Part shown: in pieces, positions 16,581-24,476 of the stretch
How positions within the stretch are numbered: the stretch's first letter is position 1
Layout: each line of letters opens with the position of its first letter
The notes under the pieces: generated by a model
Told to the model about the DNA's origin: nothing
The model's input: the letters and a program-made list of their open reading frames with translations, nothing else
Databases searched by the model: none
Assembly: GCF_918741285.1 (NCBI RefSeq)
Contig: NZ_CAKKNC010000001.1
Coordinates: 372,001 to 436,000 of the forward strand
DNA length: 64,000 nt
From: Sphingobium sp. CECT 9361
GTDB lineage: Bacteria > Pseudomonadota > Alphaproteobacteria > Sphingomonadales > Sphingomonadaceae
Reading direction: 5' to 3'
Program-made: the position numbers and the translations under genes

Positions 16581-18350
16581 ATGCCCCGCGATCCCCGCCA
16601 GCTTCTGCACGACATTTTCGGCTTTCCTGCCTTTCGCGGGGTGCAGGCGGATGTCGTTGCGCGGGTCATGGCGGGGCAGCGGACGCTGGCGATCATGCCG
16701 ACCGGGGCAGGCAAGTCGCTTTGCTATCAGCTTCCCGCCGTCGCGTTCGATGGGTGCTGCGTGGTGGTCTCGCCGCTGATCGCGCTGATGCACGATCAGT
16801 TGCGGGCGGCGCAGGCAGTGGGCATCCGGGCGGCCAGCCTCACCAGTGTCGACGCGGACTGGCGGGAGACGCAGGATCGGTTGCGCAATGGCGATCTCGA
16901 TCTGCTGTATGTCGCGCCGGAGCGGGCGAGCGGGGAGGGTTTCCGGTCGCTGCTGCGCTCTGCGAACATCGCGCTGTTCGCCATCGACGAAGCGCATTGC
17001 GTGTCTGAATGGGGGCATGATTTCCGCCCGGACTATCGCCTGCTGCGGCCGCTGCTGGACGAGTTTCCCGATGTCCCGCGCCTTGCGCTGACGGCGACGG
17101 CGGATGCGCATACGCGGGCGGATATCCTCAAGCAGCTTGGTATCCCGGCTGAGGGGATGATCATATCGGGCTTCGACCGGCCCAATATCCGCTATGCGGT
17201 GCATCCGCGCGATGGCCTGAGCAAACAGATCGCCGACTTGCTGGCGGTGCAGCCGGGGCCGGGGATTATCTATGCGCAGACCCGCGCCGCGACCGAGAAG
17301 ATGGCGGCCAGCCTGTCGGTCGGCGGGCGGCAGGTGCGCGCTTATCATGCCGGACTGGACCCCAAGGTGCGTAGCGCCAATCAAGCCGCCTTCATCGCCA
17401 GCGAGGATATGGTGATGGTGGCGACGGTTGCGTTCGGCATGGGGATCGACAAGCCGGACGTGCGCTTTGTGGCCCATGCGGGGCTGCCGAAATCGATTGA
17501 AGGCTATTATCAGGAATCGGGCCGTGCTGGGCGCGATGGCGAACCGGCGGAAGCGCATCTGTTCTGGGGCGCGGAGGATTTTGCGCGCGCTCGACAGCGG
17601 GTGATGGAAGTGGAAGCGGCGCGCCAGCAAGGCGAGCGGGTGCGGATATCGGCGCTGGGCGCCTTGGTTGAAACGGGGGGGTGCCGCCGTGCGGTGCTGC
17701 TGCGGCACTTTGGCGAAGATCCGCCTGCAACCTGCGGCAATTGCGACAATTGCATCACGCCGCCCGCCAGCATCGACGCGACCGAGACGGCGCGCAAGTT
17801 CCTCTCCGCCGTCTATCGCACCGGGCAGAGCTTTGGCGTGCAGCATATCGAAGCGGTGCTGACGGGCGCGGCGAATGACAAGGTGCGGCAGCGGGGGCAT
17901 GACAAGCTGTCGGTGTCTGGTATCGTATCGGGGGATGAGGTTGCGCTGTTGCGCCCGGTGTCCCGCGCGCTGCTGATCCGCGATGCGCTGGAGACGAACG
18001 AGCATGGCGGGCTGATACTGGGGCCGAATGCGCGGCCTATCCTGCGGGGCGAGGAGACGGTGCCGCTGGTGCTGCCGCCCAAGCGTGCGCGGCGGCGCAA
18101 TGCCCGCGATGGCAGCGCCGCGAACCCCAGCGACGATCCACTGTTCGATGCGCTGCGCGCCTGCCGCCGCGAGCTGGCACTGGAGGCCGGGGTGCCGCCT
18201 TATGTGATCTTCCACGATTCGACGCTGCGCGAAATGGCGCAGTATCGGCCCGACAGCCTTTCGGCGCTGGGCACCGTCAGTGGTGTGGGGACGCGCAAGC
18301 TGGAAGCCTATGGCGATGCGTTCCTGACGGTGCTGCGCCGCTTCGGCTGA
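16581..18350 (+). CDS. recQ: ATP-dependent DNA helicase RecQ
   Basis: A 589-residue 3'-5' helicase of recombination and fork repair. It has Walker A MPTGAGKSLCYQLPA, a DEAH box in IDEAHCVSEWGHDFRPDY, and helicase motif VI around QESGRAGRDG. The zinc-binding cysteines are in CRRAVLLRHF and CGNCDNC. An RQC domain and a C-terminal HRDC domain (about residues 515-589) follow. Length and domain order are standard. Family B repeat sequence precedes it, and the next gene follows 64 bases later on the same strand. Confidence 0.97.
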   Translation: MPRDPRQLLHDIFGFPAFRGVQADVVARVMAGQRTLAIMPTGAGKSLCYQLPAVAFDGCCVVVSPLIALMHDQLRAAQAVGIRAASLTSVDADWRETQDRLRNGDLDLLYVAPERASGEGFRSLLRSANIALFAIDEAHCVSEWGHDFRPDYRLLRPLLDEFPDVPRLALTATADAHTRADILKQLGIPAEGMIISGFDRPNIRYAVHPRDGLSKQIADLLAVQPGPGIIYAQTRAATEKMAASLSVGGRQVRAYHAGLDPKVRSANQAAFIASEDMVMVATVAFGMGIDKPDVRFVAHAGLPKSIEGYYQESGRAGRDGEPAEAHLFWGAEDFARARQRVMEVEAARQQGERVRISALGALVETGGCRRAVLLRHFGEDPPATCGNCDNCITPPASIDATETARKFLSAVYRTGQSFGVQHIEAVLTGAANDKVRQRGHDKLSVSGIVSGDEVALLRPVSRALLIRDALETNEHGGLILGPNARPILRGEETVPLVLPPKRARRRNARDGSAANPSDDPLFDALRACRRELALEAGVPPYVIFHDSTLREMAQYRPDSLSALGTVSGVGTRKLEAYGDAFLTVLRRFG

Positions 18351-18414
18351 TCCCTTGAAAGCGGGCGGCATATTGGGCATGGCGCGGGGAGCATTGCAGA
18401 AGGACACGCCGCTT

Positions 18415-18843
18415 ATGTTCCGTCAGGTCACCGATACGCTCTATGTCGCGCCGCAGATCGGCGTGGGGGACATCAAGCAAGCGAAGGCGCTGGGCGTGAC
18501 GATGGTGGTCAACAACCGCCCCGAAGGCGAGGAACCCGGCCAGCCGACCGGCGCGGAGATCGAAGCAGCGGCGACGGCAGCGGGCCTGAGCTATGCTGCG
18601 GTGCCGGTCACCCACGCGGGTTTTGCGCCGTGGCAACTGGACGGGATGGCCGAAGCGCTGGAACAGGCAGGAGACGGCAAGGTGCTCGCCTTCTGCCGAT
18701 CCGGTACGCGGAGCACTTTGCTGTGGGCGCTGACCCGTGCGCGGGCGGGGGATGACGCCGATGCGCTGGCGGGACAAGCGGCGGCGGCGGGATATGACCT
18801 GTCGCCGATCCGGCAGATTATGGATGCTGTGCGGGGCGGGTAA
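18415..18843 (+). CDS. TIGR01244/DUF442-type phosphatase-like protein
   Basis: A 142-residue cytoplasmic protein. The cysteine phosphatase P-loop CRSGTRS lies near residue 100, preceded by the DUF442 opening MFRQVTDTLYVAPQIGVGDI. This family is often fused to beta-lactamase-fold (Blh/persulfide dioxygenase) or rhodanese proteins, which suggests a role in sulfide or sulfur handling; the substrate is not established. The ATG at 18415 gives the family N-terminus, with AAGGA about ten bases upstream. Confidence 0.88.
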   Translation: MFRQVTDTLYVAPQIGVGDIKQAKALGVTMVVNNRPEGEEPGQPTGAEIEAAATAAGLSYAAVPVTHAGFAPWQLDGMAEALEQAGDGKVLAFCRSGTRSTLLWALTRARAGDDADALAGQAAAAGYDLSPIRQIMDAVRGG

Positions 18844-18846
18844 CGC

Positions 18847-18981
18847 TTACAGCACGTCGCCGAACATGAACCACAGCAAGGCGAGCCAAGCGAACAGGGC
18901 GACGACCCCCATCAGCACCGCGAAGCGTTCACGCACCCAGCGTGTCAGGGTGGCTGGGTCGGCATCATTGGGATCATCCAT
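18847..18981 (-). CDS. 44-residue single-pass membrane protein
   Basis: A short ORF with an acidic start (MDDPNDADPATLTRWVRERF) and one clear transmembrane helix (about residues 20-41, FAVLMGVVALFAWLALLWFM). It lies tail to tail with the DUF442 gene, three bases from its stop. Coding is supported by the sharp charged-then-hydrophobic pattern and high-GC codon use. The ribosome binding site is weak. No function is recognised; small proteins of this kind occur in sphingomonad genomes. Confidence 0.6.
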   Translation of the reverse strand: MDDPNDADPATLTRWVRERFAVLMGVVALFAWLALLWFMFGDVL

Positions 18982-19063
18982 TTCCGAGGCGTAGAGGACA
19001 TTGCCGTGGTCAGGCAATATGCATCGGCACTGGTTGGGTTTAGGTGCCGACGATTCGCTCTTT

Positions 19064-19148
19064 CGTCATCCCGGGCTTGACCCGGAATCCCGCTTTCTTC
19101 GTCCGCGCCTCAAGGGAAGCGGGACCCCGGATCAAGTCCGGGGTGACG
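19064..19148. repeat. dispersed palindromic repeat, family A
   Basis: Reads CGTCATCCCGGGCTTGACCC ... ACCCCGGATCAAGTCCGGGG plus TGACG, with the internal pair ATCCCGCTT / AAGCGGGAC. Same family as 4714-4802 and 31134-31211. Confidence 0.8.
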
Positions 19149-19283
19149 ATGGTGAGGGGGTTGTGTTGGATTTTCTCCAACGGGCGCGCGGGGGCGCTTT
19201 GTGCGGTGCACATGCAGAAAGTTGACGGTCGACGCGTCCTTGCCTCGGTCACCCGGTGCTCGACGACTTTGTAACGATAGTAT

Positions 19284-19307
19284 CTATAAAGCATCGAGGC
19301 TTTATAG
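19284..19307. repeat. inverted repeat CTATAAAGC/GCTTTATAG
   Basis: Nine-base perfect arms with a six-base loop, AT-rich in a GC-rich setting. There is no T-run on either side, so it is not a simple terminator. It lies about 300 bases downstream of the orphan minus-strand promoter. Confidence 0.6.
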
Positions 19308-19611
19308 GGGTGGCTTCGGCTGAGTCTGCTGTTCCCTTTCGGGGGGAGGCAATTATGGTTGGCCGCTGAGTATGCGCTACGCGGAACGATCAGACGAAAC
19401 AGGGCCGTCCCCCGTTCTCCTGTCCCTATATGTAGCACGCCCCAGCAACGCCCCTACAGACTGTGTTGCTGAACCGAAGCCGGTTGCGGATATCCTGTAA
19501 ATCCGGATGGTTCCGCGCCGACCGCTCCTGCCCGACAGTTGCGTTGCCGCTTGTGCCGAACAGGACCTTTCTTTCCCGTATATCTGGCCAGACAGATAGG
19601 AAGTGCTGTGG

Positions 19612-19640
19612 CATATAACCTATATGGTTCGTAATGTCAA
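19612..19640 (-). promoter_or_regulatory. near-consensus sigma-70 promoter without an assigned gene
   Basis: On the minus strand TTGACA (19640-19635) is followed after exactly 17 bases by TATATG (19617-19612). This is the best sigma-70 match seen in the window. Transcription would run left from about 19605 into a region with no recognisable protein gene. Confidence 0.6.
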
Positions 19641-19685
19641 GAAAAATGTGCCGTCACACCAGTCGCTGAGGTAACCGTATCGCGC

Positions 19686-19713
19686 ACAAAAAAAGGCGGC
19701 GCGCTGGCGCCGC
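19686..19713 (-). terminator. rho-independent terminator of the outer-membrane barrel gene
   Basis: On the minus strand an eight-base perfect stem GGCGGCGC / GCGCCGCC with a four-base loop is followed by seven T. It lies 23 bases after the stop of the gene at 19736-20230. Confidence 0.9.
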
Positions 19714-19735
19714 CTTTCCCATGGAATAAGCTGAA

Positions 19736-20230
19736 TTAGAAGCGGTAGCCTACACCGATGACGGTCTGGTACAGTTCCACACCGAATTCATAGTTGCCGT
19801 ACCGTGTTTCCACATTGGCAAAGAGGTTGCCGAACTTCTGTTCGACGCCAAGGCCGACCTTTACGCCGTCCAGCGAGCCGGGGAAGTTGTCTGCGTCCAG
19901 GTTGGAGTAACCAGCGGTGCCGTAAACCAACGTGCGGGGCGTAGCTTTGAAGCCGAAGCGACCGGCAATGGTCAGATCGCGAAGGTCGGTGTTGTCGTCA
20001 TCGAACAGGCCGGTGTACGAACCGGTTACGCCAACAACGGTGGTGCCCAGATCGAAATCGTAACCAGCATTGATGCCGTAGCTGGCCTTGTCCGTGCCTG
20101 CGAAATCATCGTCAACGGCACCGATTTCCACGCCAACGCGGGCACCCTGAAATTCCTGAGCGAGGGCCGGCGTGGCGACAACAGCAGTGGCCACGGCAAC
20201 AACGGCTAAAATGCGCTTCATTGTAATCAT
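19736..20230 (-). CDS. small outer-membrane beta-barrel protein (OmpA/opacity-like)
   Basis: 164 residues. A signal peptide ending ATPALAQ is followed by about eight amphipathic strands (for example YGINAGYDFDLGTTVVGVTG, RTLVYGTAGYSN) and a C-terminal aromatic, VIGVGYRF, typical of outer-membrane insertion. It probably has a surface or structural role. AAGGA lies just upstream of two close ATGs, 20230 and 20221; the second gives MKRILAVV and may be the true start. It has its own terminator. Confidence 0.85.
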   Translation of the reverse strand: MITMKRILAVVAVATAVVATPALAQEFQGARVGVEIGAVDDDFAGTDKASYGINAGYDFDLGTTVVGVTGSYTGLFDDDNTDLRDLTIAGRFGFKATPRTLVYGTAGYSNLDADNFPGSLDGVKVGLGVEQKFGNLFANVETRYGNYEFGVELYQTVIGVGYRF

Positions 20231-20412
20231 TTTCCTTTGTTTCGGTCACGTTATGGTGTGACGCGCTGCCCCTAGGGGTCTGGGCGTGCAGATGCATGCG
20301 CAAACTGCGTCGGACTGAGCAATCGCAGCATTGCTGTCACAATTTTGCAACAATGCGTCCGGCCTATCCGGGCAAACGCCTGGTCTGAGCCTTTTTCCAA
20401 CGGGGGACGCGC

Positions 20413-20441
20413 AAAAAAAGGCCGATGCTTGCGCACCGGCC
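20413..20441 (-). terminator. rho-independent terminator of glnK-amtB
   Basis: On the minus strand the stem GGCCGGTGC / GCATCGGCC with a GCAA loop is followed by seven T. It lies about 70 bases after the amtB stop. A second GC-rich hairpin, GGGCGGGCC / GGCCCGCCC, sits between them without a T-run. Confidence 0.85.
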
Positions 20442-20511
20442 CAGGGTTGTTCGCAGGAGGAACATCGGGTGGCGGGCGGGCCGTTATGGTGGCCCGCCCT
20501 GCCGAACTCTT

Positions 20512-21924
20512 TTAGTAATTATAGGCGCGTTCGCCGTGGCTGGAGAGGTCGAGGCCTTCCTGTTCGGCGTCTGCGGTCGGACGAAGACCGATGGTCTTGT
20601 CGATGATGAAGAACAGGATCGCGCTGCCGACACCCGACCAGACCAGCGTCAGGACAACGGCCTTGATCTGGGTGATGATCTGCGCGCCCATGTCATAGAC
20701 GCCCACGCCCGCCGGGAAGACGGTGTAGTCGAAGAAGCCCTGACCGCCCAAGGCCGGGTCAGCGACGATGCCGGTGCCGATTGCGCCGACGATGCCGCCG
20801 ACGCAGTGGACGCCGAAAACGTCGAGGCTGTCGTCATAGCCGAACTTCTGCTTCACCGAAGCGACGAAGAGGTAGCAGATCGGCGAGACGATGAAGCCAA
20901 GCACGATGGACGTCATCGGCGCGGCGTAACCCGAAGCCGGGGTGATGGCGACCAGGCCGGCCACGGCGCCGGTCACTGCACCGAGCAGCGAAGGCTTGCC
21001 ATGATGGAACTGTTCGATCAGCGCCCAGGAGACGGCTGCCGCAGCAGTAGCGACGAAGGTGTTGATGAAGGCAACAGCGGTGACGCCATTGGCTTCGAGG
21101 TTGGACCCGGCGTTGAAACCGAACCAGCCGACCCACAGCAGGCTCGCGCCGATCATGGTCATGGTCAGCGAGTGCGGTGCCATCGGTTCCTTGGGATAGC
21201 CGATGCGCTTGCCGATCATGATGCAGCCGACGAGGCCCGCGATACCGGCGTTGATGTGCACAACGGTGCCGCCAGCGAAGTCGAGCGCGCCCATGCCCCA
21301 CAGGAAGCCATAGTCGGTCGGTGCATCAGGCAGGAAGTCGGGACCCGCCCAGTACCAGACCATGTGCGCGATCGGGAAGTAGATGACCGTGAGCCATGCC
21401 ACCACGAACACCATCAGCGCCGAGAACTTCACACGTTCGGCAAAGGCGCCGACGATGAGGGCTGGCGTGATGCACGCGAAGGTCATCTGGAAAATGACGA
21501 ACACGAATTCAGGCAGATAGACGTTGTTGCTGAACGTCGCGGCATAAGTGGTGCCCGATACGCCCATCAGGAACGCCTTGGAGAAGCCGCCGACGAAGAC
21601 GTTGTTGCTGGTGAAGGCCATCGAATAGCCCCAGCAGCACCAGACCAGCGCCGCGACCGAGACGATCATGAACACCTGCATCAGGACGCTGAGCATGTTC
21701 TTGGTACGGACGAGGCCACCGTAGAACAGCGCAAGCGCAGGGACGGACATCATCAGCACGAGGACCGAGGATACCAGCATCCAGGCGACATCGCCCTTGT
21801 TGACCATGGTGGCCATCTGTTCGACGGTCGGAGCCTTGATCGGACCGGCAAAGGCCGGCGCGGCGGCGAACAGGGAAGCGGCAATCGCCCCCATCGCACC
21901 GCAAAGTTTCTTGGAAACAGTCAT
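20512..21924 (-). CDS. amtB: ammonium transporter AmtB
   Basis: 470 residues. An N-terminal signal sequence (about 1-26, ending APAFA) is followed by eleven predicted membrane helices. The family block DFAGGTVVHINAGIAGLVG carries the first pore His. It conducts ammonium across the inner membrane and is blocked by GlnK when nitrogen is plentiful. AAGGAAGGGGG lies upstream of the ATG at 21924. It is 13 bases after glnK in the same operon under the sigma-54 promoter. Confidence 0.97.
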   Translation of the reverse strand: MTVSKKLCGAMGAIAASLFAAAPAFAGPIKAPTVEQMATMVNKGDVAWMLVSSVLVLMMSVPALALFYGGLVRTKNMLSVLMQVFMIVSVAALVWCCWGYSMAFTSNNVFVGGFSKAFLMGVSGTTYAATFSNNVYLPEFVFVIFQMTFACITPALIVGAFAERVKFSALMVFVVAWLTVIYFPIAHMVWYWAGPDFLPDAPTDYGFLWGMGALDFAGGTVVHINAGIAGLVGCIMIGKRIGYPKEPMAPHSLTMTMIGASLLWVGWFGFNAGSNLEANGVTAVAFINTFVATAAAAVSWALIEQFHHGKPSLLGAVTGAVAGLVAITPASGYAAPMTSIVLGFIVSPICYLFVASVKQKFGYDDSLDVFGVHCVGGIVGAIGTGIVADPALGGQGFFDYTVFPAGVGVYDMGAQIITQIKAVVLTLVWSGVGSAILFFIIDKTIGLRPTADAEQEGLDLSSHGERAYNY

Positions 21925-21937
21925 TATTCCCCCTTCC

Positions 21938-22276
21938 TTACAGCGCGGTTTCGCCGGTCTCGCCCGTGCGGATGCGCACGGCCTGACTCACATCGAGAAC
22001 GAAAATCTTGCCATCGCCGATTGCGCCGCTGTTGGCGGCCTGCTGCGTCGCTTCGACAACACGCGGTGCCAGATCGTCGTCGCAAACGACTTCGATCTTG
22101 ATCTTCGGAACCATGTTCGTCGAATATTCGGCGCCGCGGTAAATTTCGGTCTGGCCCTTCTGGCGACCGAAGCCTTTAACTTCGCTGACCGTCATGCCCG
22201 CAATGCCAAGAGTGGAAAGTGCCTCTCGTACATCGTCAAGCTTGAACGGCTTTATGATAGCCATGACAAGTTTCAT
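21938..22276 (-). CDS. glnK: nitrogen regulatory PII protein GlnK
   Basis: A 112-residue PII trimer subunit. The T-loop carries the uridylylated tyrosine in RGAEYSTNMVPK (Tyr51). The ATP-binding parts TVSEVKGFGRQKGQTEIY and GDGKIFVLDVSQAVRIRTGE are intact. It senses ATP/ADP and 2-oxoglutarate and controls AmtB. Linkage to amtB and the sigma-54 promoter supports GlnK rather than GlnB. Confidence 0.97.
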   Translation of the reverse strand: MKLVMAIIKPFKLDDVREALSTLGIAGMTVSEVKGFGRQKGQTEIYRGAEYSTNMVPKIKIEVVCDDDLAPRVVEATQQAANSGAIGDGKIFVLDVSQAVRIRTGETGETAL

Positions 22277-22311
22277 ATCGCCCCCTTATTCTGGTGTGCG
22301 ATAGAAAGGTC

Positions 22312-22327
22312 AGCAAGGACCGTGCCA
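22312..22327 (-). promoter_or_regulatory. sigma-54 (RpoN) promoter of glnK-amtB
   Basis: The minus strand reads TGGCACGGTCCTTGCT, an exact match to the -24/-12 consensus TGGCACG-N4-TTGCW. It sits 35 bases before the glnK start codon. NtrC-dependent activation under nitrogen limitation is expected. No convincing NtrC box was seen upstream. Confidence 0.9.
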
Positions 22328-22446
22328 GTTTCTTAAACGTGCGTTAACACGGCGTTAGGGCGAGACGATCCGAGTCGCGACGCTAAAAAATTGTGCAGCG
22401 CGGCAGAACTGCTTAAATTTTGGGCACTGTTAGGGCCCAAGGACGA

Positions 22447-23889
22447 TCAGGCGGCGGTGCCGCCGACCGTCAGGCCTTCCATCAGCAAGGTCGGCTGGCC
22501 GACGCCCGCAGGAACGCTCTGCCCGCCCTTGCCGCACATGCCGATGCCTTCGTCGAGCGCCATGTCGTTGCCGATGCCCGTGACCTTGGTAAGCGCAGTG
22601 GGACCGTCGCCGATCAGGGTCGCGCCCTTGATCGGGTCGCCGATCTTCCCGTCCACGATGCGATAGGCTTCGGTGCAGGAGAAGACGAACTTGCCCGACA
22701 CGATGTCGACCTGTCCGCCGCCGAAGCTCTTGGCGAAGATGCCGTTTTTGACGCGGCTGAGCAGTTCGGCGGGATCGTCATTGCCGCCGCGCATGAAGGT
22801 GTTGGTCATGCGGGGCATGGGGGCGTACGCATAGCTTTCGCGGCGACCGTTGCCGGTGGCGGGAACGCCCATCAGGCGCGCGTTCAGGCGATCCTGCATA
22901 TAGCCGCGCAGAATGCCATCCTCGATTAGCACGTTTTCCTGTGTCGGCGTGCCTTCGTCGTCGATGCTGAGCGACCCGCGGCGGTTGGCGATGCTGCCAT
23001 CGTCGACCACGGTGACGCCCGGCGCAGCGACGCGCTGGCCCACGCGACCGGAGAAAGCCGATGTGCCCTTGCGGTTGAAATCGCCTTCGAGGCCGTGGCC
23101 GATGGCTTCGTGCAGGACGATGCCCGGCCAGCCGGGGCCGAGGAGAACGGTCATCTCCCCCACTGGCGCAGCGACGGAAGAGAGGTTGACGCGCGCCTGT
23201 GCCAGCGCTTCGTCGATGGCGCGGTTCCAGATGGCGGGCGACATCACCTGATCGTAGAGATAGCGTCCGCCGATGCCGAACACCCCGGTTTCGCGGCGGC
23301 CGTTTTCTTCGAGGATGACCGAGACGTTGAGGCGGACGAGCGGGCGGATGTCGCTGGCGGTGAAACCGTCGGCGCGGACGACTTCGACGACCGACCAGCT
23401 TCCGGCGAGATTGACCGACACCTGCGCGACGCGCGGATCGCGGGCGCGGGCGGCGGCGTCGATCTCTGCGCAGAGCGCCACCTTCTCAGCGAAGGGGACG
23501 ATCTCCATCGGGTTGGCATCGGTGTAGAGGTGGCGGTTGGTGTGCTGGGGCGGGGCGGCGGCAGGTGCGGTCGCGGGATCGAGCAGGGTCAGCGTCTCAG
23601 CGGCGCGGCGGATCGCAGCTTCGCTGATGTCGTTGGCGTGGGCGAAACCAGTCATTTCGCCCGACACGCCGCGCAGGCCGAAGCCGGCGTCGGTGGAGTA
23701 ATCGGCGGTTTTCAGGCGCCCGTCGTCGAAACCGAAACTCTCCGACGCGCGATATTGGAGGTAGAGTTCGCCGTCATCGCACTTGCCCAGCGCCTGCGCA
23801 GTGAGGCGGCGGGCGCCATCGGGATCGAGCAGGCCGTCGCGATAGAGGAAGCCGCGGGCGTCGGTGAAGTGCGAAGTGATGTCGGTCAT
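22447..23889 (-). CDS. tldD: TldD metalloprotease subunit
   Basis: 480 residues, with the zinc motif HEXXH in LHEAIGHGLEGD. TldD forms a heterodimeric protease with TldE/PmbA, which cleaves unfolded peptides and matures some antibiotics. The partner gene is at 55343-56689 in this window. The ATG at 23889 gives the normal N-terminus (MTDITSHFTDARGFL); the longer ORF reading upstream is not needed. Length is standard. Confidence 0.95.
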   Translation of the reverse strand: MTDITSHFTDARGFLYRDGLLDPDGARRLTAQALGKCDDGELYLQYRASESFGFDDGRLKTADYSTDAGFGLRGVSGEMTGFAHANDISEAAIRRAAETLTLLDPATAPAAAPPQHTNRHLYTDANPMEIVPFAEKVALCAEIDAAARARDPRVAQVSVNLAGSWSVVEVVRADGFTASDIRPLVRLNVSVILEENGRRETGVFGIGGRYLYDQVMSPAIWNRAIDEALAQARVNLSSVAAPVGEMTVLLGPGWPGIVLHEAIGHGLEGDFNRKGTSAFSGRVGQRVAAPGVTVVDDGSIANRRGSLSIDDEGTPTQENVLIEDGILRGYMQDRLNARLMGVPATGNGRRESYAYAPMPRMTNTFMRGGNDDPAELLSRVKNGIFAKSFGGGQVDIVSGKFVFSCTEAYRIVDGKIGDPIKGATLIGDGPTALTKVTGIGNDMALDEGIGMCGKGGQSVPAGVGQPTLLMEGLTVGGTAA

Positions 23890-23965
23890 AGGGGGGATAT
23901 AGGGGTATGTATTCCCTGCACCAACCCCCATCAGACAGTTATAACCCTTGCCGCAACGCTACTCA

Positions 23966-24061
23966 CCGTTCGGTTCGAGCAGCTTGGAGCGCAGTCGAGA
24001 AGCGTCCGTCGGGTATGCGAGGGGCGCCAAGACCCGTTCTCGACAAGCGCGAACCGAACGG
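23966..24061. repeat. dispersed palindromic repeat, family B (diverged)
   Basis: The outer arms CCGTTCGGTTCGAGC and GCGCGAACCGAACGG pair; the interior has diverged from the copies at 16465 and 26903. Confidence 0.65.
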
Positions 24062-24093
24062 GGGTGGGGTAGTTCTTGCGGTTAGGCTGGTTA

Positions 24094-24135
24094 TTACAGG
24101 CTCGCGCCCGAAGCGATGCCGGGCAGCGTGCTTTG
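24094..24135 (-). pseudogene. displaced 3' end of the zinc-ribbon gene (left flank of the cassette)
   Basis: On the minus strand this reads QSTLPGIASGASL then stop, matching the C-terminus QSTLPDIASGASVQ of the gene at 25628-25858. Over 36 bases (24100-24135 against 25637-25672) 32 are identical; three of the four differences fall at synonymous codon positions. The rest of the gene is absent here. It therefore looks like the original gene end pushed aside by the DNA now lying between. Confidence 0.7.
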
Positions 24136-24260
24136 CAAGGTGAGTACTGCCCAGCCGCTCTTAAAACGGTCGCGCGCTCCAGGAAGTCCAGATTTAATTC
24201 TGCAATGCTCCAACCAACTGCGGTCAATCAACTATGATACCAGCAACAGAGGAGCAATAG

Positions 24261-24476
24261 ATGGCCATACCGTTACCTACATCCCCTTGCTGGCAAAAGC
24301 TGGCGAACGGAGGACTGGCGGCACTGCGGACCAACAATGTCGCGACCCAGATGCTCATCAAGCGCATGGAGCGCAGCACCGCTCCAGCCGCGCAGAAGGC
24401 GGCGGAAATTCACGAATATTATGCGAAATGGGAGCGGAGCCTTGCTGATGAAATCGTTCAATTCAACCGTGGCTAA
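24261..24476 (+). CDS. 71-residue hypothetical protein paired with a FIST-like protein
   Basis: A small, mostly helical, basic protein (VATQMLIKRMERSTAPAAQK, then AAEIHEYYAKWERSLADEIV) with no signal peptide or membrane helix. AGGAG lies six bases before the ATG. Its last 29 bases overlap the start of the next gene, so the two are translationally coupled and probably act together. No family is recognised. It lies inside the cassette bounded by duplicated zinc-ribbon gene ends. Confidence 0.75.
   Translation: MAIPLPTSPCWQKLANGGLAALRTNNVATQMLIKRMERSTAPAAQKAAEIHEYYAKWERSLADEIVQFNRG

Larger units (their letters stand above)
18982..19735. other. 750-base gap without a convincing protein gene
   Basis: It contains a family A repeat (19064-19148), a nine-base inverted repeat CTATAAAGC/GCTTTATAG (19284-19307), a near-consensus minus-strand promoter (19612-19640), and the terminator of the outer-membrane gene (19686-19713). 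A 62-codon minus-strand ORF at 19426-19614 has its ATG inside the -10 element, so it is not credible. The segment 19284-19605 could be a structured non-coding RNA; I recognise no known family. Confidence 0.5.
23890..24260. other. intergenic region with a family B repeat and a displaced gene end
   Basis: About 370 bases. It holds a family B inverted repeat (23966-24061) and then a 14-codon copy of the 3' end of the zinc-ribbon gene (24094-24135). The remainder is the leader of the 71-residue gene, with TATGAT at 24234 and AGGAG at 24250-24254. No complete gene was seen. Confidence 0.6.

Noticed and set aside
16578..18407. 609-codon antisense frame over recQ
   Set aside because: Exactly covers recQ and has the low-complexity Arg/His/Gln composition of an antisense shadow.
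19426..19614. 62-codon minus-strand ORF after the orphan promoter
   Set aside because: Its ATG overlaps the -10 element, so it would lie upstream of the transcript start; the composition is not protein-like.
20425..22101. 558-codon plus-strand frame over amtB and glnK
   Set aside because: Asp/His/Arg-rich shadow of two well-defined minus-strand genes.
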